Assembly: GCF_041088075.1 (NCBI RefSeq) | Contig: NZ_JBGCVY010000025.1 | Location: 20,163-84,162, forward strand | DNA length: 64,000 bases | Origin: Mucilaginibacter_A sp041088075 | GTDB lineage: Bacteria > Bacteroidota > Bacteroidia > Sphingobacteriales > Sphingobacteriaceae | Reading direction: 5' to 3' | In this document: positions 49,810 through 57,806 of the stretch, one piece after another | How the letters are laid out: each line of letters begins with the position of its first letter | Position numbering within the stretch: the first letter of the stretch is position 1 | The notes under the pieces: generated by a model | Told to the model about the DNA's origin: nothing | Seen by the model: only the letters and a program-made list of their open reading frames with translations | The model's database searches: none | Program-made: the position numbers and the translations under genes

Positions 49810-49867
49810 GATATACTTTTAAATATAAACAAAATCAGAAAAACTTCCTACCTCAATTTGAATAATC

Positions 49868-49875
49868 TATTTTTG
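49868..49875 (+). promoter_or_regulatory. Putative -7 element TATTTTTG
   Basis: Fits TAnnTTTG and lies 15 bases before the ATG at 49891, giving a very short leader. Confidence 0.35.
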
Positions 49876-49890
49876 TTGCAAACAGATGAG

Positions 49891-51486
49891 ATGCGGCGGA
49901 TTATCCTGATTGCGGTTTTTTTATTTATAACAGCCGTAACGGTTACTGCGTTTTATTTTGCCAAACTTAAACTTCCCGGACAAAATACCACCAACGTTAT
50001 TGAACAAATCCCAGAGGACGCCGCGCTGGTTTTTGAGTTTAAAAACGATCATGAATTTTACGATCTGTTTCGGGAAAGCTCGTTGCTTACTTCTTTTATC
50101 GGGCAAAAAAAAGCCAACGAGCTGCAATATTTGCACCAGCATTTGATGAAAGAACAGGCTTTAAAAGCTGCCCTCAACAACCGCAGTATTTTTATTTCGC
50201 TTCATCCGGGCGTTACTTCCGGCAATTTGGATATGCTGCTGCTGATCAATGCGGATGGCGTAAAAGATTTGCAACAGACGCTGAACGCGTTGATTATCAA
50301 TTCTGACGCTGCTTTTGAAACAGAAACAATCGGCAACAAAACTATCCATGATATTACTTTTCCTGCCATAAAAGAAGCATTTTATTTAACTTATAATGCC
50401 GGTGTTTTGGCCGGAAGTTTTAACAAAACTTTGCTGTTGAACTTTTTGGACGAACGGAAAGAAAACAAAGTTTCCAACCTGGCGCAGCTTTCCGATCAGC
50501 AAAATAAAAATTCTATTGCCAATTTGTACGTCAATTACCAGCGTTTCCCGGTTTTGTTCAAGCAACTGTTCCGAAACCAGAACGACGATTTTTTTCGTTT
50601 TTTGGCTGGTTTTCCGGCCAGCGCGGCACTAACTTTAAATTACAAAACGGATGCTTTGCTGTTTAACGGTTTCACCCAAAGCGATACTTCGGCAGCCAAT
50701 TACCTGGATTTATTTTTGAAGCAGCAGCCGGTAAAAAACACGCTAAAAAATATTTATCCGGCAAATACCGCTTCGGCCGTGAGTTTTGCTTTTGGAAACC
50801 CAATAGGTTTTTTAGGGGATTTCGACGTTTGGCAAAACCAAATCTATCAATTTAAAAAAGCAAATGCTTTGTTTAGCCAGATAAAAAAAGAAACGGGCGT
50901 ATCCATCAAAACGGCTTTTCGGAAGCAACTGGACAAAGAATTTGCCGTAATAACGACTTTGGAAAGTGAAAAAATTGCGGTCATCAAAGTAAAAAACGGA
51001 TCAGAACTGGAACCTTTTTTGCGCAACATCAGTGTTGACCCGGACAGCGAACGTACGCGTTTTAAATACGAAAACCTGCCGTATTATCTTTTGGGCGAAC
51101 CTTTTGCCCATTTTAAACAACCGTTTTTTGTGCTAATTGACAATTATTTGTTGCTGTCAAATTCTAAAAACGGCCTGAAGCGTTACCTGGAAAATTACCA
51201 TCAGCAGCATTTTTTATCCGAAGACCAGCAATATTATGATTTTGACCAGTTGCTGGCCGGGCAAAGCAATGTGTCGTTTTTTGTGCATTTGCCCAATTCG
51301 TTCCAAATCCTGCAAAAAAATCTACAACCTGGTTTTGGTAAAATTTTTAGTGAAAAAAATTCCGGCTGGAACAATTATTTTGCGGCTGCCCTTCAGTTTA
51401 CAGCTTCGGAAAATAAATTTTATACCAACTTCTGCCTCAAACAAAAAAAGCAGGAAGCGGATAAAAGTACTTCGCCCGCTTTCTGA
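49891..51486 (+). CDS. Membrane-anchored protein of unknown function
   Basis: 531 residues from the ATG at 49891. A longer frame reaches back over the DUF423 start but gives a low-complexity, implausible N-terminus. One N-terminal membrane segment (IILIAVFLFITAVTVTAFYF), then a long extracytoplasmic part containing IEQIPEDAALVFEFKN, resembling DUF3352-type proteins. Contains an exact core copy at 50369-50380 read PAIKEAFYL, and a near copy at 50087 read LTSFIG. Confidence 0.7.
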   Translation: MRRIILIAVFLFITAVTVTAFYFAKLKLPGQNTTNVIEQIPEDAALVFEFKNDHEFYDLFRESSLLTSFIGQKKANELQYLHQHLMKEQALKAALNNRSIFISLHPGVTSGNLDMLLLINADGVKDLQQTLNALIINSDAAFETETIGNKTIHDITFPAIKEAFYLTYNAGVLAGSFNKTLLLNFLDERKENKVSNLAQLSDQQNKNSIANLYVNYQRFPVLFKQLFRNQNDDFFRFLAGFPASAALTLNYKTDALLFNGFTQSDTSAANYLDLFLKQQPVKNTLKNIYPANTASAVSFAFGNPIGFLGDFDVWQNQIYQFKKANALFSQIKKETGVSIKTAFRKQLDKEFAVITTLESEKIAVIKVKNGSELEPFLRNISVDPDSERTRFKYENLPYYLLGEPFAHFKQPFFVLIDNYLLLSNSKNGLKRYLENYHQQHFLSEDQQYYDFDQLLAGQSNVSFFVHLPNSFQILQKNLQPGFGKIFSEKNSGWNNYFAAALQFTASENKFYTNFCLKQKKQEADKSTSPAF

Positions 51487-51501
51487 AAAACCCGGAACCT
51501 G

Positions 51502-51515
51502 ATGCTTCTTTTACC
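51502..51515 (+). repeat. Single core copy ATGCTTCTTTTACC
   Basis: 16 bases after the stop codon of the preceding gene, followed by ACCTAAAAATCAAG. Confidence 0.88.
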
Positions 51516-51550
51516 ACCTAAAAATCAAGATCAACATTTTCTGCTTTTTG

Positions 51551-51558
51551 TATCTTTG
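51551..51558 (+). promoter_or_regulatory. Putative -7 element TATCTTTG
   Basis: Exact fit to TAnnTTTG, 26 bases before the ATG at 51584; the same spacing as the 886-893 element. Confidence 0.45.
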
Positions 51559-51583
51559 AAAAAGCTTTTAAAAATTTGTTCGG

Positions 51584-51835
51584 ATGGAAGAAAAACAAAC
51601 TTGGATTGTTGACCGCCTTTTGCAAAACATGGACAAAATGCACGAGCTTGGCCGCCAGCGTGCTTTTGAACTGGGCAACCCTTTTTACGCACAGTTTGAG
51701 GAAGACGGCGGCTACTACCGCAAAGAAATGCCATCCGGCGAAAAATATTTGGTAACGGTAGAAATTATATTTGATGAACACGACATGCCCGTGGAGATAA
51801 AAGATACCATCATTAAAAAGCTTGCAGATGGATAA
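51584..51835 (+). CDS. Small acidic protein upstream of a zeta-like kinase
   Basis: 83 residues. Helical N-terminus WIVDRLLQNMDKMHELGRQ followed by a beta-rich half (GGYYRKEMPSGEKYLVTVEI). Not a recognised family. It overlaps the next gene by 8 bases (ATGGATAA), indicating strict coupling. Order and size are those of an antitoxin before its toxin, but there is no sequence match to known epsilon-type antitoxins. Confidence 0.7.
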   Translation: MEEKQTWIVDRLLQNMDKMHELGRQRAFELGNPFYAQFEEDGGYYRKEMPSGEKYLVTVEIIFDEHDMPVEIKDTIIKKLADG

Positions 51836-52463
51836 GCCGGAACTGGTTTTTGTGGCCGGATGCAATGCAGCAGGTAAATCTACTTTTATCCGAACGCGTT
51901 TGAATGAGTTGCAGCGGTTTGAAATTTTGATGACCGATGTTTATAAAAGTCGGACAAAAAAACTGGCAAAAAAAGCGATTGCCAAAGGTAAAAATGTTTT
52001 GATTGAGACTGTTTTTAACGACAACTCTTTTAAAGATTTGGTTGATGAGGCCAGAAATGCTGGTTATATAACTTCGTTGGTTGTATTGTTTTTGGATAAT
52101 CCTCAGCAATCTATCGGCCGGGTTGCTTTTCGCGGTAACCAGCAAAGCGGCATTACAATTTCCGGGAGCAATGTTAAGATCAACTTTAACGAAAGCTTTA
52201 AAAATATCGCCACTTACTTTTTTTACTTTGACCGCTCAGATTTTATTTACACTGGAATTGGAGGACAGAACAGTTTAATAATGAGTTTTCAAAAAGGAGA
52301 AATCATTTATTATGAGGCCAACAAGCTGGATTATCTGCAGAAGTTTGCGTTGTACAGTTTTCAAAACGACCGGCTAAGTGAAAATGCCCGACAAATAATT
52401 ACTGCTAATAAAGATTTTAAAAAAGATGCAATCGTAACATCTGCACCGTTTACTGATTTTTGA
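51828..52463 (+). CDS. Zeta-toxin-like P-loop protein
   Basis: 211 residues from the ATG at 51828. Walker A GCNAAGKST (residues 11-19), then TFIRTRLNELQRFEILMTDVYKS, GKNVLIETVFND (zeta-like 'ETT' segment) and VVLFLDNPQQSIGRVAFRGNQ. This arrangement fits the zeta toxin/AAA kinase group of ~200 residues, which phosphorylate UDP-amino sugars. Co-transcribed with the 83-residue protein. Function as a toxin is inferred only from family and context. Confidence 0.75.
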   Translation: MDKPELVFVAGCNAAGKSTFIRTRLNELQRFEILMTDVYKSRTKKLAKKAIAKGKNVLIETVFNDNSFKDLVDEARNAGYITSLVVLFLDNPQQSIGRVAFRGNQQSGITISGSNVKINFNESFKNIATYFFYFDRSDFIYTGIGGQNSLIMSFQKGEIIYYEANKLDYLQKFALYSFQNDRLSENARQIITANKDFKKDAIVTSAPFTDF

Positions 52464-52564
52464 GGTGATGTTGATAAGCTAAAATCTTAACTTTTGTTTA
52501 AAACAAATCGGGGCGAAAATCAGTAAAAGTGATATAGAAGCTTTCTGAAAAAACCTAAAACATG

Positions 52565-52578
52565 ATGCTTCTTTTATC
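52565..52578 (+). repeat. Single core copy ATGCTTCTTTTATC
   Basis: Followed by AACCAAATTTCAGC. Lies in the 193-base spacer before the DUF5723 gene, which otherwise is AT-rich and holds nothing recognisable. Confidence 0.85.
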
Positions 52579-52656
52579 AACCAAATTTCAGCATCTGCGT
52601 AAATTTTTCGGCAACGTTTTTCGTTTTTATTTTTAAAGTTTTTATTTTTTTGTTTG

Positions 52657-54063
52657 ATGAAATATTTCCTGGGACTGGTCCTAATTTTTACATTTACTTC
52701 TGCCCGCGCCCAGCAATTTTCCCATTTTAATACCGGAACGCTGTTTGATGCTTTTGAAAACCCGGCCCAACGCGCTTTCGTCCCAGATTCGAGTCGGCAG
52801 TTTGCTTTCAACTTTTTCTTCCCCAATCTTGGCGCAACCAGTATTTTAACCGGCAATGCACAAGCTTCGGTTAATTCGCTAATCAAAAAAGACGTTTACA
52901 ACAGTGCCAACCTGACCAACGGACTGGGAAACCTGAACAACCTGCGCGTGGCTTCTGATTCGTATTGGTTTATGCTGAAAATGTACAACCGGCTGGACGG
53001 CGACCAGGAGTTTGGCCTATCGGCACAAACAAAAGCGGAAGGCCACGGCAGCGTAACGGACGAGACTTTGCTTTTGCTCGATTCGTACAAAAACTTTGAC
53101 AACGGAAAGTTGAACCAAGATTTGTTTAACGATTTTTTGGAAGGCCAGGCTTATCACCAGTTCAGTTTAACTTTCCAGAAAAAAATAGACGCAAATGTTG
53201 CTTTTGGGTTGAAGCTGAGTACGTTGCTCGGTATATATTACAACAAACTGGATATCGAACATTCGTCGTTTGCTGTTAATCAGGATAATACAAAGGCAAA
53301 CTTGTTTTTGCAGGGCAAGTATCAGTCTAACTATTACGGCACTTATAGAAAGCGGGATATTTTGGGCTTAAAAAACCCCGGCGCTGCGGTCAGTTTTGGT
53401 TTGCAGGCGCAGTTGGATAACGGCTTGCTACTGCAGGGAAACCTCAAGGATTTAGGTTTTATCCGTTGGAACAAAAGCGCGGTAACTTATAATTTTAGCG
53501 GTACGCAAAACATCAACCGGGTTACAGGCAGTACACAGAACGACACGCGTGTTTTGACAGCAACCGACAGCCTGACCAGCATTAACGGCAGCCAGCACGC
53601 ATTTTATACGCCGATCAATGGCAAAGTTGATCTGGCCATCAGCAAAAAATTTGTTTTGGTTCCTGATTTTTCTCTCACACCCAATTTGATTGTTTCCAAA
53701 GAACTGTTTTACAACGGATTGACGGCGGCTTTGGTCAATCATTTTACTTATCGAAACCTGTGGGTTACGGCTTTGGCTTCTTACAACCAAGACCGGGCTT
53801 GGAGCGCGGGCGGGCAGTTGATGTACAAATCCCCAAACGTAGAGTTTTATGTCGGAACAGAGCAGCTTTTTCAATCCGCGCGTTTTTTAAAAACTAGCAG
53901 TGCCAATTATAATTCTACCGGCATCAATGCTTTTATTGGTTTTTCGGCAAAATTCGGACGTTTTATTGAGCATCCGGCAAACGCAAGTACAATCCCGATG
54001 GGCGAAGAAAAAGGATTTTTTGACCGGATGTGGACGCGGATTTTTAAACGCTCGTACTATTAA
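52657..54063 (+). CDS. DUF5723-like outer membrane protein
   Basis: 468 residues from the ATG at 52657. Signal peptide LGLVLIFTFTSARA. The mature start QQFSHFNTGTLFDAFENPAQ and later HQFSLTFQKKIDANVAFGLK and beta-strand pattern match DUF5723, a Bacteroidota outer-membrane-associated family (PorV/FadL-like). Ends with a basic DRMWTRIFKRSYY. Followed by a tandem repeat rather than a terminator. Confidence 0.75.
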   Translation: MKYFLGLVLIFTFTSARAQQFSHFNTGTLFDAFENPAQRAFVPDSSRQFAFNFFFPNLGATSILTGNAQASVNSLIKKDVYNSANLTNGLGNLNNLRVASDSYWFMLKMYNRLDGDQEFGLSAQTKAEGHGSVTDETLLLLDSYKNFDNGKLNQDLFNDFLEGQAYHQFSLTFQKKIDANVAFGLKLSTLLGIYYNKLDIEHSSFAVNQDNTKANLFLQGKYQSNYYGTYRKRDILGLKNPGAAVSFGLQAQLDNGLLLQGNLKDLGFIRWNKSAVTYNFSGTQNINRVTGSTQNDTRVLTATDSLTSINGSQHAFYTPINGKVDLAISKKFVLVPDFSLTPNLIVSKELFYNGLTAALVNHFTYRNLWVTALASYNQDRAWSAGGQLMYKSPNVEFYVGTEQLFQSARFLKTSSANYNSTGINAFIGFSAKFGRFIEHPANASTIPMGEEKGFFDRMWTRIFKRSYY

Positions 54064-54283
54064 AAAAAGTTAATAGTTGATGGTTAATTGCAAATACCAA
54101 TTTTATAGTGCTAAAAGAAGCATTGCCAATTAAAAAAAGTTAATAGTTGATGGTTAATGGATCATTGCAAATACCAATTTTATAGTGCTAAAAGAAGCAT
54201 TGCGAGTTAAAAAAAGTTAATGGTTGATGGTTAATGGATCATTGCAAATACCAATTTTATAGTGCTAAAAGAAGCATTGCCAA
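54060..54283. repeat. Three tandem 77-bp units, each with a core copy
   Basis: Units begin TTAAAAAAAGTTAATRGTTG at about 54060, 54130 and 54207, and each ends with GCTAAAAGAAGCATTGC (cores 54112-54123, 54189-54200, 54266-54277). Units 2 and 3 are 77 bases and almost identical; unit 1 lacks the 7 bases GGATCAT. Same orientation throughout. Lies between the DUF5723 and tsaB 3' ends. Confidence 0.92.
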
Positions 54284-54325
54284 TTTCCTACTATTAACAA
54301 TTAGCAATGAACTATTTACAATGAA

Positions 54326-55018
54326 TTATCTGCTGCCAATTTTACCTGCGATAAAATCTTTTAGGTAGAACGGTTCAAAGTAAGCCACATCTTCAAACTG
54401 TTTTTGCTGAAATTTTGCTGCTGCAAGTTGGGTCAAGTCTTCGGCCTGGTTTAAAAAACCATCGGTAAAAACAGCATTCGGATGATAACCCAAAACGGCT
54501 TTACACTTTGCTGCGCCATCACCAAAAAACACAATTCGATGTTGGTCTAAGTGTTGCTTGAAACTTTCCTGGTCAATAATTTGTGCCGAAGTTGCTACCA
54601 GCCGGTTCAATTGCTGGTCGAACAGCGCAGTATAAACCTCCATCCGGCGCGCATCAATCATCGGGCAAAGCAAAAACTCTCCCGATACTTCTTTTATGCG
54701 GGATAAATAACCGGAAGCCATCGCTTCCAAAGTTTCGACGGCAATCAGCGGTTTATCCAACGAAAAACACAAACCTTTGGCCGTAGAAACACCAATGCGC
54801 AAACCGGTGTACGAACCCGGCCCGGAACTTACCGCAACCGCATCCATTTCCTCAAAAGTTAAACCGTTCGCCGCAAAAATTTCACCGATAAAAACAGTAA
54901 TCACTTCGGCATGAATGTTTCTTTGGTTGATGCTTTTTGATGAAAGCAACTTTCCGTCTTTTGCCAAAGCAACTGAACAGGACGTGGTAGAAGTTTCTAT
55001 TTGCAGGATTAAACTCAT
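54326..55018 (-). CDS. tsaB: tRNA threonylcarbamoyladenosine biosynthesis protein TsaB
   Basis: 230 residues from the ATG at 55018. An in-frame longer start would run 75 bases into the yidD coding region and is rejected. ASKHA-fold protein with ILQIETSTTSCSVAL, VSSGPGSYTGLRIGVSTAKGL and the PMIDARRMEVYTALF segment. Partner of TsaD and TsaE in making the t6A37 tRNA modification. Variant core ATACTTCTTTTA (54685-54696) is read IKEVS. Five bases after yidD. Confidence 0.93.
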   Translation of the reverse strand: MSLILQIETSTTSCSVALAKDGKLLSSKSINQRNIHAEVITVFIGEIFAANGLTFEEMDAVAVSSGPGSYTGLRIGVSTAKGLCFSLDKPLIAVETLEAMASGYLSRIKEVSGEFLLCPMIDARRMEVYTALFDQQLNRLVATSAQIIDQESFKQHLDQHRIVFFGDGAAKCKAVLGYHPNAVFTDGFLNQAEDLTQLAAAKFQQKQFEDVAYFEPFYLKDFIAGKIGSR

Positions 55019-55023
55019 GGTAA

Positions 55024-55266
55024 TTAAGGAACAGGATCGTGGCCGTGACCGCCCCAGGGGTTGCAGCGGCCGATGCGTTTTAGCGTGAGCCAACCGCCTT
55101 TAAACGGCCCGTATTTTCGAATGGCTTCCATGCCGTATTGCGAACAGGTTGGCGTATAACGGCAGGACGCGCCCAGAATTGGCGAAAGCAGGATTTGGTA
55201 CAAACGGATCAGCAACAAAAAAAAACCGCTGATGAGCTGCCGCAAAAATCGTCCAACCGCATTCAT
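55024..55266 (-). CDS. yidD: Membrane protein insertion efficiency factor YidD
   Basis: 80 residues. LIRLYQILLSPILGASCRYTPTCSQYGMEAIRKYGPFKGGWLTLKRI-type sequence with the invariant CxxxPxCSxY cysteines and the GGxDPVP end (GGHGHDPVP). Helps YidC insert membrane proteins. Standard order rpmH - rnpA - yidD; overlaps rnpA by 4 bases. Confidence 0.96.
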   Translation of the reverse strand: MNAVGRFLRQLISGFFLLLIRLYQILLSPILGASCRYTPTCSQYGMEAIRKYGPFKGGWLTLKRIGRCNPWGGHGHDPVP

Positions 55267-55646
55267 AACACAATTTTTTCTGCCAATTGCTGCAAAGCTT
55301 TTTGCATCTTTTTCATCATCAAAGCAGAATCTTCCACTTCTTTGCCAATGTAAGCCATTGAAACCAGCAATTGCTTTTCCGAAATTTTTACCTGCGGAAA
55401 CAGAAATTCCTGCTTTTGCTGCCGGTAACTTTCGCGCATTTTTCGCTTTAGTAAGTTTCGGTCAACCGCCCGCTTAAACCTTTTTTTGGAGACCGAAAAC
55501 AGCACTTTTACCGGAACTTTATCTGCAAAAACCTCTTGCCGCCAGTTTATTTTGTACGGATAACACAAAAAAGAAGAGCTGTTATCGTACAAAGCCGCAA
55601 TGAGCCTGATGCCGGATAACAGTTCTTCTTTTGATAAAGTGTTCAT
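55263..55646 (-). CDS. rnpA: Ribonuclease P protein component
   Basis: 127 residues. Central motif KRFKRAVDRNLLKRKMRESYRQ is the basic RNA-binding signature of RnpA (RNR motif). It supports RNase P RNA in cutting the 5' leader of tRNA precursors. Placed between rpmH and yidD, as expected. Start region NTLSKEELLSGIRLIAALYD is somewhat divergent from other phyla but usual for Bacteroidota. Confidence 0.93.
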   Translation of the reverse strand: MNTLSKEELLSGIRLIAALYDNSSSFLCYPYKINWRQEVFADKVPVKVLFSVSKKRFKRAVDRNLLKRKMRESYRQQKQEFLFPQVKISEKQLLVSMAYIGKEVEDSALMMKKMQKALQQLAEKIVL

Positions 55647-55723
55647 GAAATTGAGGAAACCGGTTGGTTTAAATCGAAACCGGCTGGCAGCATTTCCTGC
55701 CGATCACAGGAAAAAACAAAAGC

Positions 55724-55882
55724 TTAAGCTTTATGGCGCCGCTCTGAAGATACACTCAGTTTGTGCCGGCCTTTTGCCCTTCTTGCGGCCAAAACCCTTC
55801 TGCCGTTTGCCGATGACATCCGCTCGCGGAAACCATGCTTATTTCTTCTCTTACGTTGTGAAGGTTGGAACGTTCTTTTCAT
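55724..55882 (-). CDS. rpmH: 50S ribosomal protein L34
   Basis: 52 residues. Begins MKRTFQPSQRKRRNKHGFRE and continues RMSSANGRRVLAARRAKGR, the fully canonical L34 signature. ATG at 55880-55882, TAA at 55724-55726. First gene of the rpmH-rnpA-yidD-tsaB set, 77 bases before rnpA. Confidence 0.97.
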   Translation of the reverse strand: MKRTFQPSQRKRRNKHGFRERMSSANGRRVLAARRAKGRHKLSVSSERRHKA

Positions 55883-55999
55883 ATCTTTGTAGTGTTATAC
55901 GCTTTTTAAAACAAGAGCGCAAATATAGGGTTGTTTTTTCTAAAATACAATTCAACACGGGTTTTTATCCAAAGCTAAATCATCATTTTTTTCGTTTTT

Positions 56000-56890
56000 A
56001 TGAAAATTATACCTGCTAAAAGAAGCATTGCTACTTTTATTTTGCTGTTTGCTTTTTGTGTTGATGCTTTTCCCCAAGATGCTTCTTCCTACAAAATCTA
56101 TCAAACTTCCACTAAAAAAACCATTACCATTGATGAAATGATTAAAGCGTTGAACAAAACCGATGCGGTATTTTTTGGCGAGGAACACAACGATTCGGTC
56201 AGTCATGTTTTGGAAGCAACCATCCTGCAGAAACTGAACGAAGCGCACTTAAAACAAGTGGCATTGTCTATGGAAATGTTTGAAACCGATTGCCAGAATG
56301 TTTTGAATGAATATTTAGCCGGATTGATCCGCGAGAAAAATTTTGTGGTTGATGCACGAGCCTGGCCAAACTACAAAGATTACCGGCCGCTAATTGAATA
56401 CGCCAAAACCAATTATTTGCCGATGATTGCAGCAAACGCACCTTCGCGCTATACCAATATGGCGAGCCGGATGGGTTTGAAATCTTTAAATCAATTGGAT
56501 AAAGTTGGAAAATCTTACCTTCCGCCCTTACCTATCGATACTGCAACCGGCACTTATTTGACCAAGTTTGATGAAATAATGGGCGGACACGCGATGGGCG
56601 GCCTGGAAATGTACCAGGCGCAAAACCTGTGGGACGCCACGATGGGCTGGTCGGTCGCTTCTTTTCTAAAAACGCATCCGGGTTTTACCGTTTTTCATAT
56701 CAACGGAGGTTTTCATAGTGAGGAAAAGCTGGGCGCGGTTGCACAATTTAAAAAGTACCTACCTCAGGCTTCCGTCAAAAATATTGCGGCTTACGGTTCT
56801 GAAGATTTTAACAAACCGGATTGGAACAAGTTGGGCAAAATGGGTGATTTTGTAATTGTAACAAATTGTTCGGGAACGAAGGGTTTTTGA
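56000..56890 (+). CDS. ChaN-family putative haem-binding lipoprotein
   Basis: 296 residues. Signal peptide (SIATFILLFAFCVDAFPQD). ChaN/DUF399 domain: AVFFGEEHNDSVSHVLEATIL, LSMEMFETDCQNVLNEYL, ARAWPNYKDYRPLIEYAK and a MGGLEMYQAQNLWDATMGWS segment with conserved residues of the haem-binding face. Unlike many ChaN, no cysteine lipobox is clear. An exact core copy at 56017-56028 is read PAKRSI at residues 5-10, just before the signal helix. Its TGA stop joins the variant core at 56890. Confidence 0.85.
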   Translation: MKIIPAKRSIATFILLFAFCVDAFPQDASSYKIYQTSTKKTITIDEMIKALNKTDAVFFGEEHNDSVSHVLEATILQKLNEAHLKQVALSMEMFETDCQNVLNEYLAGLIREKNFVVDARAWPNYKDYRPLIEYAKTNYLPMIAANAPSRYTNMASRMGLKSLNQLDKVGKSYLPPLPIDTATGTYLTKFDEIMGGHAMGGLEMYQAQNLWDATMGWSVASFLKTHPGFTVFHINGGFHSEEKLGAVAQFKKYLPQASVKNIAAYGSEDFNKPDWNKLGKMGDFVIVTNCSGTKGF

Positions 56891-56903
56891 TGCTGTTTTT
56901 ATT
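56890..56903 (+). repeat. Variant core ATGCTGTTTTTATT at a stop codon
   Basis: The TGA stop of the ChaN gene reads into it (TGATGCTG). One further copy of the variant is at 57228. Confidence 0.7.
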
Positions 56904-56978
56904 GGTTGTTTTTTAATGTTGAATTTGATTGTAAATCTGTAGCTCAAAGATCGAGTCATGAATTACGATGATTAAATT

Positions 56979-57181
56979 CTATTGTTTCCATAAATCTTTC
57001 AATGAAATCTCGGTTCCTTTGCCCTCTGCAATTTCTTTGCTTCCTTCTAAAATCTTGGCCACAAATTCAGGGTTGTAAGGGCTTTTTTTTCTTTTTGAAA
57101 AGCAACATTTAAAGCTTTTAAAACAGCTTCGACAGCAGCCATTTGCTTTTGATTTTTAGGGCGAACGATTAAAGTTTCCAT
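56979..57181 (-). pseudogene. Frameshifted small antitoxin-like gene (DUF2683-type)
   Basis: ATG at 57179-57181. The frame reads METLIVRPKNQKQMAAVEAV and onward to AFQKEKK, then shifts at a run of eight T on the plus strand (57083-57090). With one more base the frame continues as SPYNPEFVAKILEGSKEIAE to a TAG at 56979-56981, giving 67 residues. This sequence looks like the small DUF2683/antitoxin family of Bacteroidota. A homopolymer sequencing error is as likely as a true mutation. No partner toxin is seen beside it. Confidence 0.6.
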
Positions 57182-57227
57182 TGTGCAGATTTATAAAATT
57201 TTATTTTTTTGGTGATAATTTTTTTTA

Positions 57228-57241
57228 ATGCTGTTTTTATC
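57228..57241 (+). repeat. Variant core ATGCTGTTTTTATC
   Basis: Followed by GGTTGTTTTT, as at 56890. The spacer 56891-57315 holds the two variant copies and the frameshifted gene. Confidence 0.65.
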
Positions 57242-57315
57242 GGTTGTTTTTAAAATTAAATAAATTAAAATCGGTAGTTCGATGATCGGATTGCAAATCA
57301 CGACCAGCAAAAAGT

Positions 57316-57576
57316 TCAAGCAACAGCTAAAGCTTTAACTTCTAAAGTATAACCCAATTTTTGCATAATAGCTTCGCAATCCTGATATTCCAATCCGAAA
57401 GCCTTTACATCTGCCAGCCCAAGTTGTGCTAAAACATTACGGATTGTATGAAACTGATCATCTTCATAAAAATCGCCCATCAAGGTTTTTTCTGCCCAAT
57501 CCACCAACTCTGCTGAAGTTAATTTATGTTGCAGATGATCAAGTAACTTTTCTGCTATATCTTTTTTTGTAATCAT
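57316..57576 (-). CDS. Small protein of unknown function
   Basis: 86 residues, acidic, mainly helical. Begins TKKDIAEKLLDHLQHKLTSA and continues VDWAEKTLMGDFYEDDQFH. Not recognised. The neighbouring frameshifted antitoxin-like gene suggests a remnant of small TA-type genes. A clear start and length favour a real gene. Confidence 0.6.
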   Translation of the reverse strand: MITKKDIAEKLLDHLQHKLTSAELVDWAEKTLMGDFYEDDQFHTIRNVLAQLGLADVKAFGLEYQDCEAIMQKLGYTLEVKALAVA

Positions 57577-57583
57577 TTTTAAA

Positions 57584-57742
57584 GCCTGTTTAAATTTTAT
57601 TTGTTAAGGTTTCTATGCTTCTTTTACCACCTGAAAATCATTGTTGTTGTGTAGTTTTTGTACCGGTATAATACCCAGGCATAGAATTTATGGGCATAAA
57701 AGAAGCATTAACATTTTTACTTGTATAAATTTAAACAGAGCC
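57584..57742. repeat. Palindromic repeat element, 159 bp
   Basis: Ends GCCTGTTTAAATTTT (57584) and AAATTTAAACAGAGCC (to 57742). Inner arms ATGCTTCTTTTA (57615-57626) with CCACCTGAAAATCA, and TAAAAGAAGCAT (57697-57708) preceded by AATTTATGGGCA. The interior also contains TACCGGTATAATACC. A lone ATACTTCTTTTACC follows at 57789-57802. Confidence 0.9.
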
Positions 57743-57788
57743 TTATATTTTTTGATGTCCTTTAAACTTAGAATTTTAATTCTCACCC

Positions 57789-57802
57789 ATACTTCTTTTA
57801 CC
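57789..57802 (+). repeat. Variant core ATACTTCTTTTACC
   Basis: Lies 5 bases beyond the stop codon of mscL (57807), on the far side of the palindromic element. Confidence 0.75.
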
Positions 57803-57806
57803 CCAC

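Noticed and set aside
54060..54283. CRISPR array
   Set aside because: Units are almost identical over their full 77 bases, so there are no unique spacers, and no cas genes are near.
54326..55093. Longer tsaB start at 55093
   Set aside because: It would overlap yidD by 70 bases and add a basic low-complexity leader; the ATG at 55018 gives the canonical N-terminus.
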